A stretch of DNA of 64,000 nt from Ramazzottius varieornatus (lineage: Eukaryota > Tardigrada > Eutardigrada > Parachela > Ramazzottiidae): the NCBI GenBank assembly GCA_001949185.1, contig BDGG01000015.1:848314-912313 (forward strand). Reading direction: 5' to 3'. Shown here piece after piece: positions 1 to 12,300 of this stretch. The translations under genes were made by a program, and so were the position numbers. The notes under the pieces are model-generated. The model had not been told where the DNA came from. It saw only the letters and a program-made list of their open reading frames with translations, and did not search any database. Position 1 is the first letter of the stretch. Every line of letters begins with the position of its first letter.

Positions 1-563
1 GTGATTCGCTCTTTCTTCAGCTTGACGCCTTTGGGTGTTCCTTCTTCTCCAACCAGCGACTTGTTGGGAAATTGACGGTAGAGAAGACCCAGTTCATCTG
101 CATTCCAGATATCTTTGAGATCAAACTCCAAAAGTATGTTAGGCAAATCGTCGTTGTACCACTTCTCCAAGGCCGAGACGTCCGCACTGGAACCTTCTCC
201 TACGAACAAAAGAAAACATTTTACTGCTACAGTGTTCAGGGAGTTCCAGCAAGATGAGGACAACCATACAGACTGAAACATACCATGAAGAATTTTGGTA
301 TTGTAACCGTGACGCTTGCAAAATCTTCGCAGCCATCCTTTGCTTGCTCTGAATTCAGAAATCTCTTCCGATTCCGCGAAAAGTACTGCCATGTCTCCCA
401 ACCAACGTCCGGTAATACAGGTACCTCCCTGACGCGTCTCCTTGAGAATCCTGAGCATTGCTTCATCAAATTGAGGATAAACTGGCAGCTTAAGTTGCTT
501 GACGGAAGGCTTCTGATTTTCAAGTGACAGTCTTATCTTCTTCTCGTTCCTTCAATAATATCT
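1..563 (-). pseudogene. Tigger/pogo-type DDE transposase fragment
   Basis: Read on the minus strand, one open frame runs from about 563 to the left edge. Its first part carries a CENP-B-type helix-turn-helix ending (ASKGWLRRFCKRHGY at about 300-345). After a spacer comes the motif IWNADELGLLYRQFPN (about 55-105), the usual surrounding of a catalytic Asp in Tigger/pogo transposases, followed by KKERIT at the edge. Upstream, MFNLHESSVRYY lies in the same frame but is separated by a TGA near 563, so the N-terminal psq-type domain is interrupted and the copy looks dead. The rest of the DDE domain lies outside the window. Family assignment is by motif recognition; the exact subfamily is not determined. 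Confidence 0.75.
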
Positions 564-1093
564 GACCGACGATTCATGAAGGTTAAACATGTCGCAAAGC
601 TGCGCATTCTTTACCTAAAGACGAACGGTAATGGGGATCACAAAACGCTTTACGAGAAGCAAAGAGGACAGAAATATCAAGCACGATTTCACTTACTCCT
701 GCATCCATCGCCATCAACAGATTCCTCTTCTGAGCGGAGTCCAGTTGGTGGGAAGACTTCGCCACACTATCATTCGCATCATTCCGGTTCCTGTTCTTCA
801 GCATTTTGACGGCACGGAAAGAGTAGTACAGTGAGAAAAGATCTGATGAATTCAGTATTATAACACAAGAAACAGTTTTCACAATTCCACTGTTTTCCTG
901 TTTTACGTGCCCAAAACGGACTAGCCGAAATCATGACGTCACAAGTAGTCAGCTGTGTACGTTTGAACCCAGATAAGTCCTCTGACGTACCGTGAGACCA
1001 AGGGCCCCTACTGTATGCTTGGACTGGTTAAACCCAAGGCTATAAAGCCTCATACATAAACCTTCTACGTGCTCAGTATTTTCTGTGAGACAG
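564..1093. other. Spacer, no gene recognised
   Basis: The first part probably holds decayed N-terminal sequence of the Tigger copy, with no continuous frame. The remainder is likely intronic to the Tudor-like gene that follows, because the first exon seen there opens with a splice acceptor and not a start codon. Confidence 0.4.
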
Positions 1094-1607
1094 GATCAAA
1101 GGATGCCGAGTGGAAGCGAGCAGTGGTCAAGCAGGTTCATAAGCGAGCGAACCAGATCCACGTTGGCCTGGTGGAGTACGGCTTTGAGACTGTTGTCATT
1201 GGCGAGGAAAAAGGGAAGAGTATTTTGGAAGACCACTACAGCAAATCCGAACGTAGGCGAGTTTTCTTCGCTTGTCGCTTCGTTCTGGACGGAGTGGGTA
1301 AGGACTGTAGAATTTCACGAACCTACATACTTCAGTGGTTTCAATTTCCCTAACTCAGGCTGATTTTTCTCAAAATTTACAATGGGATAGTTAACGTTTC
1401 CCCTCCTTTTTTTGAGATCCCACGATGCTGGCCGAAGGTTTCCCGGCCTACAATTTGCTGAAGGATAGTGTGCAAGGAGTGGAGGCCGTAGTGCGGTGCT
1501 CACGAAGAGAGGGTCGCACGGCATTCGGCCGGATGTGGATCAGACCTGAGGATGAATTGTACGACCTGGCTGCCGAGATCAAGAAGCTATCGGGGAGTTC
1601 GAAGTGA
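1094..1607 (+). CDS. Tudor-domain protein, C-terminal two exons
   Basis: Two exons join in phase: about 1094-1297 (acceptor ACAG before, donor GTAAGG after) and 1424-1607 (acceptor TTTGAG, stop TGA at 1605). The joined product has a Tudor-like strand pattern, with VGLVEYGFETVV matching the usual I-D-Y-G-N-x-E-x-V run. This is followed by a VFFACRFVLDGVDP segment like the P-F-x-x-C-x-L-x-G-V-x-P linker of extended Tudor domains, then a helical tail ending DELYDLAAEIKKL. Such domains bind symmetrically dimethylated arginine in germline and RNA-processing proteins. The gene begins upstream of what I can assign, perhaps left of the window beyond the Tigger copy, which would then be intronic. The domain call is by pattern only. 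Confidence 0.5.
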
Positions 1608-2602
1608 TAGACCTGGGGGAACGTACTTGCGTTGGGTTGTTTTGCTGTTGGGACCAGGAAGTACCCTGGTAGCACTCGAAGTACTGTGAACGACATCCCC
1701 CCTCTTTTTAATGATTTAGTGCTTCGCTTCTTTGTTCATGTACCGTTTGTTCTTTTCCTGAAAAGCTTCAAAACTGTACGTTGATGGTAGTTGTAGTTGT
1801 TGTGGATTGTTATCGGTTATTTTTGGGGCACTTGAGGACCCACGTTCTGTGATAACCTGTTTCTACAATTTGGACAGTCGATGTACCTTTCCCCAGTACA
1901 AGCTTGCTTTGTTCATACTCTCATGTCGTTGTCACTTTTGTTCCGTCCTTTTTCCCAGTCTACAAGTTGTAGGCAATTTCGGAATTAAACAAACAAGTCT
2001 TGATATACTTTGCTCGTTCTCGACCAGTTATCCTGATATATCGCGTACGGCAAGTTCCCACCGGCTTGCAGACCGGTGTTCTCGGATTAGCACAGTTCAA
2101 AAATATCGTAGTTGTTCCAATTCGTCAAGCAGACCGCGGTCCTCCTGGACTTCTCCACTTCCTGCAGGCTCCTTGAGCAAGCCGGCTACTGCTAATTCGC
2201 ATTACAGTATCGTATCGATTTGCCGTTGTACACTACCTTTTGATCAAACGAGTATCCCGTACCACCTGACTTTGCCGGGTACTTTGTCCCGAGTCAGCCA
2301 CGTGATTGACGTATTGTTTCTTCTGATTGCTGTGGTGTAGCTTCAGGCGTTGATTGGTGGCTCATTGATTGCCCAAGGCTGCTTCTTGCCTGCAGCCAAC
2401 AAGGAGAAAAATCAGGTTCGCAACTTCGCGGGCCATTTACTTGCTTTCGTAGTCTCCTCAGGTGATAAACCGCAACAGTGAACCAGAGTACGACCTCGCG
2501 AGGGATGCCTAGCGGAAAACTACGTCTTTGACTTTCCCGGTGGAAGGAGGACGATTCTGGAAGAAGACGCGCAGCGCAGCATCTGGCCTTCTTCGCTGCG
2601 AC
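1608..2602. other. Intergenic stretch
   Basis: Holds the probable 3' untranslated end of the Tudor-like gene and the 5' leader of the LEPROT gene. A 177-codon plus-strand frame (1807-2340) has Ser/Cys-rich, low-complexity composition, no recognisable motif and no supporting splice sites, and I do not call it a gene. Confidence 0.5.
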
Positions 2603-3835
2603 AATGATTGGAATCAAAGGTAAGCTTGTCTGTCTCTTTATACTGTGGCAGGTGACGAGTTATCAGAGAAAAGAGGTCTTATCTTATCGTCCGTGAACCT
2701 TGATTAGAGACAAATACTGCGACATGGCCAAAAGTAGCCAGCAAGGCTGGACTTTGGAGGGTTTGTTGTGCTTCACTGACGATGGACGATAAGCCTTTTA
2801 GAACAAACGAAATGTCAAAACGTTCTCCCCTATAACAGTCTTCAACGTCATCCCGCAACAACATGTCTCGCAACACTTGTTCTTTTACAGCGTAAGTCCG
2901 GACTGGAATGGATCTTCTTGATGTCTCACATGTCCCCCGCATCACGGCTGAGGAACAAGAAGAGTAATAATCATCCCTTTGTTGTTTCTTTCAGGCTCGT
3001 CTGCTTGGCTTTCTTCGGTGCAATTGGCATGACATTTCTCTTTCTGGCCTGTGCATTACCGGTGTATCAGTAAGTGTGAAATGGAAAGAAACACCAAATG
3101 GTGTGGGAGGATCAACCAAGACGTCTTGGTTTATCGGTTAATGACGGTCATCCATTCGGCCTTTGTTCGACGTTGTCGTTCGAAACAATCGCTCTTGTTT
3201 TCTAACTCGGCTTTTCTGGTTTTAGGAACAACTGGAATCCTTTCATTGTTATCGTTTTCTACATTCTAGCACCGATACCTTTAGCGCTGTCCAAGCGAGC
3301 TATCTCCAATGGAGCTTCGAACACTGCACTGGATGTTGGAATATTTCTTATGGCGTGCCTGATGGTGTCTGCCTTTGGCTTGCCAATCGTATTGGCCCAT
3401 TCTGGAGTGGTAGGTCTATTTTCTCACTTCCTGATCTTCCTCTCCAGCCCTTCACTCTCTCACAAGAGTCTTCTTGTGCGGTGCAAAAAAAACGATGGTT
3501 CTGAGCACTGGAACCGAGGCAACAACCTCGACAAGATCGCTCTGTTTAAGTGGCGCACATATCCAGCAACAACACTGGTAACGTGCGCCACTTGGGTAAA
3601 CAATCGTGTCGAGTTTCCAAGTGGCACACGTTTTCAGCCAACAGCACTGAGAACGTGCGCCGCTTTTACAAACAGACCTATGGGGTTGGTTTGTCGAGCT
3701 GACCATTGTCTCATTTTGCAGATCATGTGGGGAGCCGCGGGACTGGTCCTAGCAGGCAACGTGGTCATCTTCATGACCATGTGGGCATACTTCGTCATGT
3801 TTGCCAACGAAGATGTGGACTACAGCATGTGGTAG
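2603..3835 (+). CDS. LEPROT: LEPROT/Vps55 family endosomal membrane protein
   Basis: Small four-helix membrane protein of the LEPROT/LEPROTL1/Vps55 family, which acts in endosome-to-vacuole/lysosome sorting and receptor trafficking. Exons: 2603-about 2618 (start MIGIK, donor GTAAGC), about 2995-3069 (LVCLAFFGAIGMTFL), 3226-3409 (NNWNPF, then APIPLALSKR and VSAFGLPIVLAHSG) and 3722-3835 (IMWGAAGLVLAGNVVIF, ending DYSMW and TAG). Order, helix spacing and the W-G-A-x-G-L-V-L-A-G-N block match the family closely, and the length (about 130 residues) fits. Oddity: exons 2-4 join in phase, but the ATG exon is one nucleotide out of phase with exon 2, so the true first exon boundary or an assembly indel remains open. 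A pair of palindromic repeats lies in the last intron. Confidence 0.9.
3545..3666. repeat. Palindromic repeat, two hairpins
   Basis: Two adjacent imperfect palindromes (about 3545-3597 and 3616-3666), each with an AAGTGGCRCAC-type left arm and a GTGCGCC-type right arm, in the last LEPROT intron. They belong to the family described in the findings. Confidence 0.75.
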
Positions 3836-6327
3836 AGTCCGACCAGAAGATGTCCCTCGTTCTGAAGACTTGACAAACCAAATCCATGTGAGTCCCCAGT
3901 CACATACAAGGCTGCTTTTCACCTTTTGTTTCCTTTCTAACTTTGTTTCAAAAATACTGTAATTTTGACCTCTTTACTTTCTTGGATATATCCCACTTGG
4001 CCAGCAATGCATGGTTCGTCGACAAACAATCCCTTCACTCATATCGAATAGCAATTTGATGTTGGCTCAATCTTTTTTGTGACGATTTGTCTTCGTGGAG
4101 GCAAGTCGTCAAGTCTTGTCGGTTGGTTCTTCAGCGCTTGTTGTCTGGTTTGTCATGATCTCATTGTGCATAAGCACTTCATACCTGTGCAAGATTAGTC
4201 GGTGAATTGCCTAGTCGACCGTCCTTAGACTTCGTACCATATACCGAGATCTGGAACCAACTACCAGCGAGTATTGGGCATAGGTATAGTCAAGTTCTTT
4301 TCCAATTGGCGCACACTGTCAGCCAATACCATCGTAGGCTTGCGCCACCGGGGAAAACAGTCTTATTGAGTCCGTGCCGAGGTCCTATTTTTTATGAATG
4401 GTGTGTATTGGTGCTGGAGGAGGATTAAAAAAGCACATACGTAATTTGAAATTAATGGAGTGTGTATCAAAACTAATTTCAAGCGGATTATGTCGGAAGG
4501 GACTTGCAACAGACAGCGGGAAAAGCGCTTGGGGTGGTGTCTCCTTAAATTTGGGCTTCCTTTCAAAGGCGATCGACGCAGCTTTTGTGGTCTGTGGAGA
4601 GGCCCACTGTGAGGGTTTTGTGCATACTGGCATCCTCATGTTTGTAAAGTAGCAAGTCAATCAGGATTGCGGTAGGGAGGGGGTAATCGATTGTGTCAGA
4701 GCGTCTTTAATTTGTTGGTTGTGGCAAACATTGGCTGGGTTTGTACGAAGTGTGCCGCCAGAGAAAGGAAGAGGGGGAAGTGATTAGCAGTCAGGGAATG
4801 GCACAAGGGCCACAAAGTGATGAGTGACCATTCCCCTTCATGGCGGATGCTACCAGACTGTAAAGTCAGGCTGGGAATTGATGGTGAGAGTGACGGAAGC
4901 TAGTACTGTGGAGAAGGAAGGAGGAGAAATCTAGGGCAAGTAGCGAGATGTCAGTCTGCAACGGAAGGCAGGAAGACACTTTCGGGCCGGTGGAAAAGTC
5001 CACCGTTTCCCACCACTGAACCCCACTTTGACAGCCTGGCTTTCCATCCTATCTTGCTCGGTCCCTGACTTACGGTAGTACTCTTTGTAATCGCCTTCTC
5101 TCCAGGCCCTCCTTTCGCTATCGATATGCAAGACTCATTAAGACACACATTGCTTCCTCCTTGCCTCAAAGACTTTTCTCATAGTTTCCTCTTTCTTTGT
5201 CCTGGCGGATATTTCTGCATTTTTAGAAACTGCGACTGGGTCGAGCTTGACTGTGCGCCAGTTAAACTGGGTGGAGGTATTTTGCGGAAGTTTGGCCGTG
5301 AGAATGGTACAGTTGTTTTACTATGAGAATTTGGGCAAGAGTTGCCGGAAGATTTTAAAGTATCAAGGACAACCGAGTAAGATTCATCTGTTCGGGGCGG
5401 ATGAGGGTTATTTGCCGAATGGGTTGAAGAAGTATTGGATATTGAAGACGACCTGGTGGAGGCGCAGTTGGTGTCAAGTGGTGGAGGTGGTGGCGGGTCA
5501 AGTGCGGCGGAAAACCAAGGCCCACTTGGCCAACTATCCCCGGCTGGGCCTGATGTACATCGAAGGCAGCTTCGACGGTGACAAACAGACACCGGACTTT
5601 TGTTTGCGGCTGACGTCGGATGTGTCGAGGGAAGACTTTCGGGCGGGCTACTCCATGTGCGGTATGAGCTACAAACGCTTAATGACGTGCCGGTTGTTTA
5701 TTGATCTGTAAGCCTTTGTCAAGCCTGTGGTTGTAATCATGTGGTTTTTTGCTGTTTGTATCAAATTGCCATTTACCGGTGTTGACGGTGCTGACGGTGT
5801 TGAGTGTGTTGAGCCTTCTTTGTAGGCATCCTGGAAGAAGGAGACTTTCGTCAGGCCCAGTCATCTGTCACGCACTTTGCCATGATCAAGCGACACGACC
5901 TGCTGTAGCTAATGACTGTAGATATCTTCTTGCCTATTTCGTACTAGTCTTCCCAAAAGAAATGATTCCCTCTCCTTTCGCTACGTTGTTTGTACATACA
6001 TGCAGCGAAGGTTGGAGAAAGTTTTATTGTAGTTGCGCGCTGTACTGTAGGCGGTGCTACTGTATAATCTGTTTATTGGCCAAGGGGACAAAATGAAAAG
6101 TGCTCTGTGGCCACATGGCAAGTTCTTGGTCGCTGCTGGCTGCAGCTGGGAAGAAGGGCCTGCTGCATAGCGACAGCTCGTCCAGGCCAACAAAAAGCTG
6201 GAGACGGGGACTTTCCTTCTATCTGCGTCAATAAAAACTAAAGGCTTGCTTGTGGAATGTAAGCTGAAGTTGTGTGGCAGTGAGTGTTGGTATTGGGTCG
6301 AGTCTTGATCGCATAAGCTATCGAGCC
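3836..6327. other. Long spacer with unassigned open frames
   Basis: No gene recognised. A degenerate hairpin repeat lies near 4301-4357. Between about 5385 and 5711 a plus-strand frame of biased composition (an acidic stretch, then Gly/Ser-rich) ends at a good donor (GTAAGC, 5708). It is followed 118 bp later by an acceptor and a stretch that can read ILEEGDFRQAQSSV up to a stop near 5906, but no single frame joins the two parts without a stop. A GACGGT/GTTGAG minisatellite lies at about 5770-5815. This could be 5' leader or an upstream exon of the channel gene, or an unrelated short gene; I cannot decide. Confidence 0.3.
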
Positions 6328-9300
6328 ATGATCAAGGCCAAGAATATGTTGTCCAAGATCTCGGCCGACAAGAAGAAGGAGGAGGAGAAGGAGAAGAATG
6401 ATTTTATGGCAGAGTCGCGTAAAGCCAAGGAGAAGTTGATGTCGGCCAATCGCGAGCACATGGAGTGGGGCTGGTCGGCCTACGAGAGGCGGCAACAACT
6501 GGCTCGTCGCTTTGTCCTCTGGGACGGCTTTGTCGCCCTGCTGGCCACCGTCCAGTTCAGCCTAACCAGCTTTTACGCTTCATTCGACCCCAACAATGAA
6601 GGGCTGCTGTGGGCCAGCACCCTCCTCGATTACCTCTTCGTCGCCGACATTTGTCTCAACATTTGTAAGCTGTACATGTTTGATAAGCACAATGTCGATC
6701 TGAAGATTGGCAATAGTCGGCTGGATGATTATCTCCATGGCTGGTTCATTGCCGATATCTTGTCTATTTTACCGACGGACTCCATTTCCATCATGACCTA
6801 TAATCCCGATAATTTGTATGACTTTGATTTGCCGCTACTGGCCCTCTTTAGAGCCAACCGCCTTCTCGTCGGCTACAAAATCTTCTTGGTAAGCGTACGT
6901 CAGTGGCCTTCCCTATATTCCACACTGCTCATTCACATCCCAAAGCAAATTCCAAGCAGTTCAGACTGACTCAACCTTGTGGCGGTTCGACAGTTTACTA
7001 CATCTGATGGTCTTGTCCGCTTGTAACCTTGAGCAAACTTTTGTCCGCAAGACTGCTTTTTGCGAGAGCCAAAACTTTTATCGTAGACATATTTGTACAC
7101 TTATTTTTGACGACCATGCAAGAAAACATGTATGGACATGTGGCAGAAACTTAATTGAAAGATGACAGACTGATATCATGTCAGAATGAGAAAATGCTGG
7201 CATGGTTAAAGCAGGCTGGAAGGAGGTTTGCTTTGGAATGTGATCGATGTCCGTAGTCAATGTCAGATTGTTGTCTGTGTGTTGGTGGTATAATTGGTTG
7301 CCATTCGCAGAGAGTGATAAGTGGTGTGCTGGCTGCAGTTTCTGGACAAAATGGAGGCGGAAGTGGGTTCGGCCTTTGTGGCTATCCGCGCAGTGTACTA
7401 CACGGTCATGACCTGGGTCTTGCTGCACGCCACGGCATGCATCTGGTACCAGATCCCCTGCTGGCACGATGACATGTGGGAACGCAACGAGGCGCAGTAC
7501 TGCACGGCCCCTTCCTGGATCCTCAGTGGGGCCGACCCCGTCAACTCCAGCTCCTTCTACGGCTCCCGGGCCCCCATACCCAACAAGAACATCTACGCCG
7601 GCGTATGGGACCATGGCTGGGGAAGTAGGGACTACCTCCTCAACGCTACTCTGGTCGACCATGTCCGTATCAACGCCACCGTCGGCCAAAAGTACTTTTA
7701 CTCCCTGTACTGGGCCGTTACCACCATGACCAGTGTCGGGTAGGTACCTTGCCACAATGCCCGCCTTTGCGAAGGCTTTCAGCAAACCAACTCGACAAGA
7801 TCATCATTCTTTCAACTGGCGCTGCCTTTCAGCCACTGATACTGTAACTGTGCGTCACTTGGGATAACACTCACACTTGACGTGATGCTTTTTCCAAATG
7901 GCGAATGCTCTCATTCTTCGTGGCTGACAGCGTGCGCCACTTGGGAAAAAAGCTGCATGAGTTCTTCTACGTATGTTTTCCATACGCTACACTGGGCACA
8001 GTTTTCGAGCAAGAATGAGACTGAACCTACCGTAGAAAACTGAGCAGAATGTCAAGGTATTCGAAGAGCTCATCGACGTTGGCGTACACTGTGGATATTA
8101 TAATAATGATCATAAACTTAATGGACTTACACTGAAGAGCAGCGATTTGTTTAGTCTGGGGGAAGTTCATGCGATCACGCCAGGGGAAATGCTCTTCGCT
8201 CTGATCGCCCAACTGACGGGCATGATCGTTCTCTTCGGCATCATCCAGGGCAGTATCACCTCCATCCTGACCAACTTTGACTCGATTCGCTTCCAGTACA
8301 AGCACCGCATCTCCTCCATCATCCACTATCTGCGCGACCAGAACCAGTCGACCGAGCTAGTCCGCGACGTGACGGACTTTTACAACTACCTGTGGAAGCG
8401 CAGCCAGGGTATGAGCAGTGCCGGTCTCTTCGACGAGCTGCCTTTCGCCCTTCGATCGGAGATTGCCATGGAACTGAATGGGCAGATCATTGATCGCTCA
8501 CCGCTCTTCCAAGACCTCAGCTCTAGCTTCTTGAGAATGTTGTGTTTGAAGTTTAGACCGTTGTTGGTGCTGCCGGGCCAGATTATTATGAAGAAGGGCG
8601 AACTGAGCGACTTGATGATTTACATTCAGAATGGCGAGCTGGAAGTGCTCAGTGATGAAGAGAACGAGGTGCCCGTCTTGCTGCTGAAATCAGGCAAGTT
8701 GTTCGGCGAGATCAACTTGATCACCAGAATGCCCAGAAAGTATTCAATCAGGGCCATTGCGCATTGTGACTTGGTCGTCTTAAGGACCAAAGACTTGATG
8801 GACTGCTTGCAGTCTTACCCGGAAATCGCCGACGAGCTTCGCGTAAGTAAGAAGGATAAGCCCCGCATCAATTCGCGCACCCCTCGAAATTCGGCCCAAA
8901 ACCCGTTGAAAGCTCCCACCGGCTTTAGCCGAATGTCTTCTCCTGTGAAGTACTGTAGAGTAATAATGCTTGGAAAAAGAATATTTAGTAATGAAATAAT
9001 ATTTTAGAGTGATTTCTTCTATATTGCCTGACATTGAAGCGAAAGAAGTTTGTTGGTTGGGGGAAAATATACATAATATTGCTACTGTACTAACGGTAAA
9101 TTTCGAATGATTTCAGCAAAGGGCGGAAGAAAGAACCGGTGTGGTGCATCAGAAGGTGGTCGAGGGTCTACTGGCCCACACAGAAACCCACGAAGCAGCA
9201 CGTCAGAAGAAACAACAGAAAGAACTGGGGGAAAGGATCGAAGAACTCAAGACGGAAATGGGCGTAAACCTGCGTCCCTTGATGACAGCCCTCAATGTCG

Positions 9301-12300
9301 ATCGACCACAGGAAACGCTGAAGCTGTCCGATTCCATGGAGCTCTTCAAGATTCGCGACCCCATGGACGAGCTGGTCGAGTACAACATGGGTTCCTGGAA
9401 GGAAAAGTGCGCCTCACGCTATCGTCGCTTCCGTCAGAGATTCTGGTACGACTTTAGCGTCGATCCGGAAGGACTCTTTTACTACTTTTGGGAACGCTGG
9501 TTGATAACCATGGTCCTGCTGACATTCTTCCTCAATACTTACATTGGCTTCTTCCAGAGCTACGACCAGCTGCTGGGTACGACCACGCCCAATCAGTTTC
9601 TGTCATTATATTCGAATCTTATATGTGTCAGCTCTGCATACATACTCGACCAGACCATTGTCTCAAGTGGCGCACGCACCCGGCCGAAACTACCGGAAAC
9701 GTGGGCCGCTTGGCCAAGCAATCTGACCGAGTTCCTTTACCGAGCCTCCATTTTATCTAATTTGAGATTTGGTACCTAGGTTTCTATCATATCTTTTTGT
9801 CTATATTTGATCTACAAAGTAGGTCTGCTTTGTCCTAGCTTATGAAATTGAACCTGATGTGTTATTTTTCTCAGGAATTTCGGTGGATGGTACAGGGGAC
9901 GTTAACGCCGCCGCCGCGACGCAGACGACCGGTATCCTGATCATCGTCTTCGACTACGTCCTGGATGTCTTCTTCATCATCGACTACGGCCTGAAGTTTG
10001 TCAAGCAGATTGTGACAGCCAACGGTAAGATCACCGACCACAAGACGATGGCGCTGCGCTACATCAAGTCCTGGGGCTGCTACACCGACCTGCTGGCCGT
10101 CTTCCCCATCGAAATCTTCGCCGTCAAGCTGACCTACTCGGACAACGCCCAGCTGGAAAATATGCTCAAGATGTTGGGCTACCTCAAAGTCAACCGAGCC
10201 TTACGAGTCCTGACCCTGCCGCAGTTTTTTGACTACTTGAGCGCCGACCTCAACAACTCCATCCCTAGCGTCAGAGTAGCCAAGTTCGTGGTGTATATTG
10301 GCATGTTCACGCAGATCTGCGCCGTCTTCCTCTTCTTGACGGGCTGTGACCCCTCTGATTGCTTTTACGACCCCATGTTGTCCTGGACCGCCGCCGATCC
10401 ACCGGGTATCCAGCCTGTATCCACTACCAGCCACTCAAGTGACATCAAGTCCAGTAAGAGTTATAGGTACACCTCCTCGCTGTACTGGGCGGTCACCATG
10501 ATGACCACCGTCGGATATGGCGATATCTATCCTCATAATATGCTCGAACAGTTCGTCGCCAACATCGTAAGTCCAACATGCAAAACTCATCCGCATAACA
10601 TGTAGAAAAATGTAGAAAAACGGACTGACTGGTACTGTCCATGACCAGTTCCTGCTTGAAAAGTTCCGAATTAAGAATGAATATACATCTTGATTGGAAG
10701 ATGAAGGCGAGTGAGCACTCTAATTGTTTGAGCGTGGCTTTTTGTACCGGTGGATTCATGATTCCTTTTGTGGTTGGAAGGTGATGATCATCGGGACGTT
10801 AATGTACGGTTATTGCTTAGCGGTACTGACCGCCACCATCGCCAACCTGGACGCACCTCGTGTGGAGTTCCAGGGGCGACTCTTCGCACTGATCAGCTAC
10901 ATGGAGTACAACAGGCTGGCTCGGGCTGTCCAAGACCGAGCCATTGACTCGGTGGCGCTGCTGTGGTCTGTCAGCCAGGGCGAAGAAATACCCGGAGTCA
11001 AAAGCATGACGGCCGACATGCCGGACCATCTAATGGAAGACATCCAGGTACGTAACCACAATGGCCCACTTACTCTTACACTATTTTGCACTTTCGAAAG
11101 TTAACAATTCGAACGAAACTAACTCCCACAGCCTTCAGCCATTGCGGCGCAATGCTACCCCTTTCATCAATGCGACGAGACATTGATGAAAGGGGTAGCC
11201 ATATGTTCGGTTCACCTTCGGGTAAATCTTTTCGCACTTTTTACCGGCAAATTCCTCTTTGTGGGAAAAGGTCGGAGATGAATGGGACTTTTTGGAGTGG
11301 CGCAAGCTCTTAGCCAATTATAGTGAGATCGTGCGCCACTTGAGAATTCAGTCTGGTCAAGTTTCGGGATGGTTTTCCCAAGTGGCGCACCCTCTTGGTT
11401 GGTTTTAACGATAACGTACGCCACTGGAGGTAGCAATCTGGGTGAACCACTTAATGACGTCTTAAAGTGGCCAGTTTTATTTAAGTCCAGTACGGTAGAA
11501 GGGTTTTTGTAGGTGGACGACTTGATGCATTTGATAGCCGGCGTGCCCATCTTCAAGAACATCGAAGAGCAGATCCTGAAGTACCTGGCACCGGCCATCC
11601 GGCGCTACCTCTTTCCACCGGGCGAGTTCATCATCCAGACGGGCGACCTGATCAGCGAGCTCTTTGTTATACGACGCGGCTTCTGCAGCATGTTCCACCC
11701 CGAAGACTCGACGATGTGCATCGCCATCCTCCACCCAGGCATGTACTTTGGCGAGATTGGCTTCTTGTTCAACAAGAACGAGATTGCCAGCATCAAGACC
11801 ATCACCCACTGCGAGGTCTTGACGCTTCCCCGTTCGGCCTTTGACGAAGTGGCCGTCAACGTCGAGTGGCTGCAGCACCAAGTCTTGCGGATTTCCCAAG
11901 AGAAGAAGTATTACGAAGACCTGGTCAGCGCTGCCAAGAACGCTAAAGCCTATGTCCGCAAGAGACGCCAGCTGTCGCCCATCAGGATGGCCGAAACCGA
12001 GCGGAAAAAGATGGGCTTCAAAGAGGACTTGAATTCTATCCACATTTCTCGCCTGGGACTCTACTTGTACAGGTCAGCTTGACCTCTCTCTTGCACATAG
12101 CCATTCGGTAACCAATGCCCACATTTTGATTACCTCTGCAGGTTTCTGAAGAAGGACACCATTGCCATGGACAGTCGTTTCCTGCACTTTTGGGAATATT
12201 TCCGCTTAGCCTCTGTAGTTGTCCAGTTCGTCCTCATCATGGTCCAATGCGCTTTCCAGATCGATTCCATCTCCTACTTCGTTATACTCTACCTATTCGA

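Noticed and set aside
1807-2340. 177-codon plus-strand frame
   Set aside because: Ser/Cys/Phe-rich composition, no recognisable motif, no homologous feel and no splice support; it lies between two better-supported genes.
5179-5592. 137-codon minus-strand frame with a poly-Pro run
   Set aside because: The proline run is the antisense of a Gly-rich plus-strand stretch; no start context, introns or motifs.
7078-7785. 235-codon minus-strand frame over channel exon 2
   Set aside because: It is the shadow of real coding sequence with G/C third positions, rich in Val/Gly/Asp from antisense codons, with no motif. The same applies to minus frames 12326-12898, 13596-13958 and 14556-15026.
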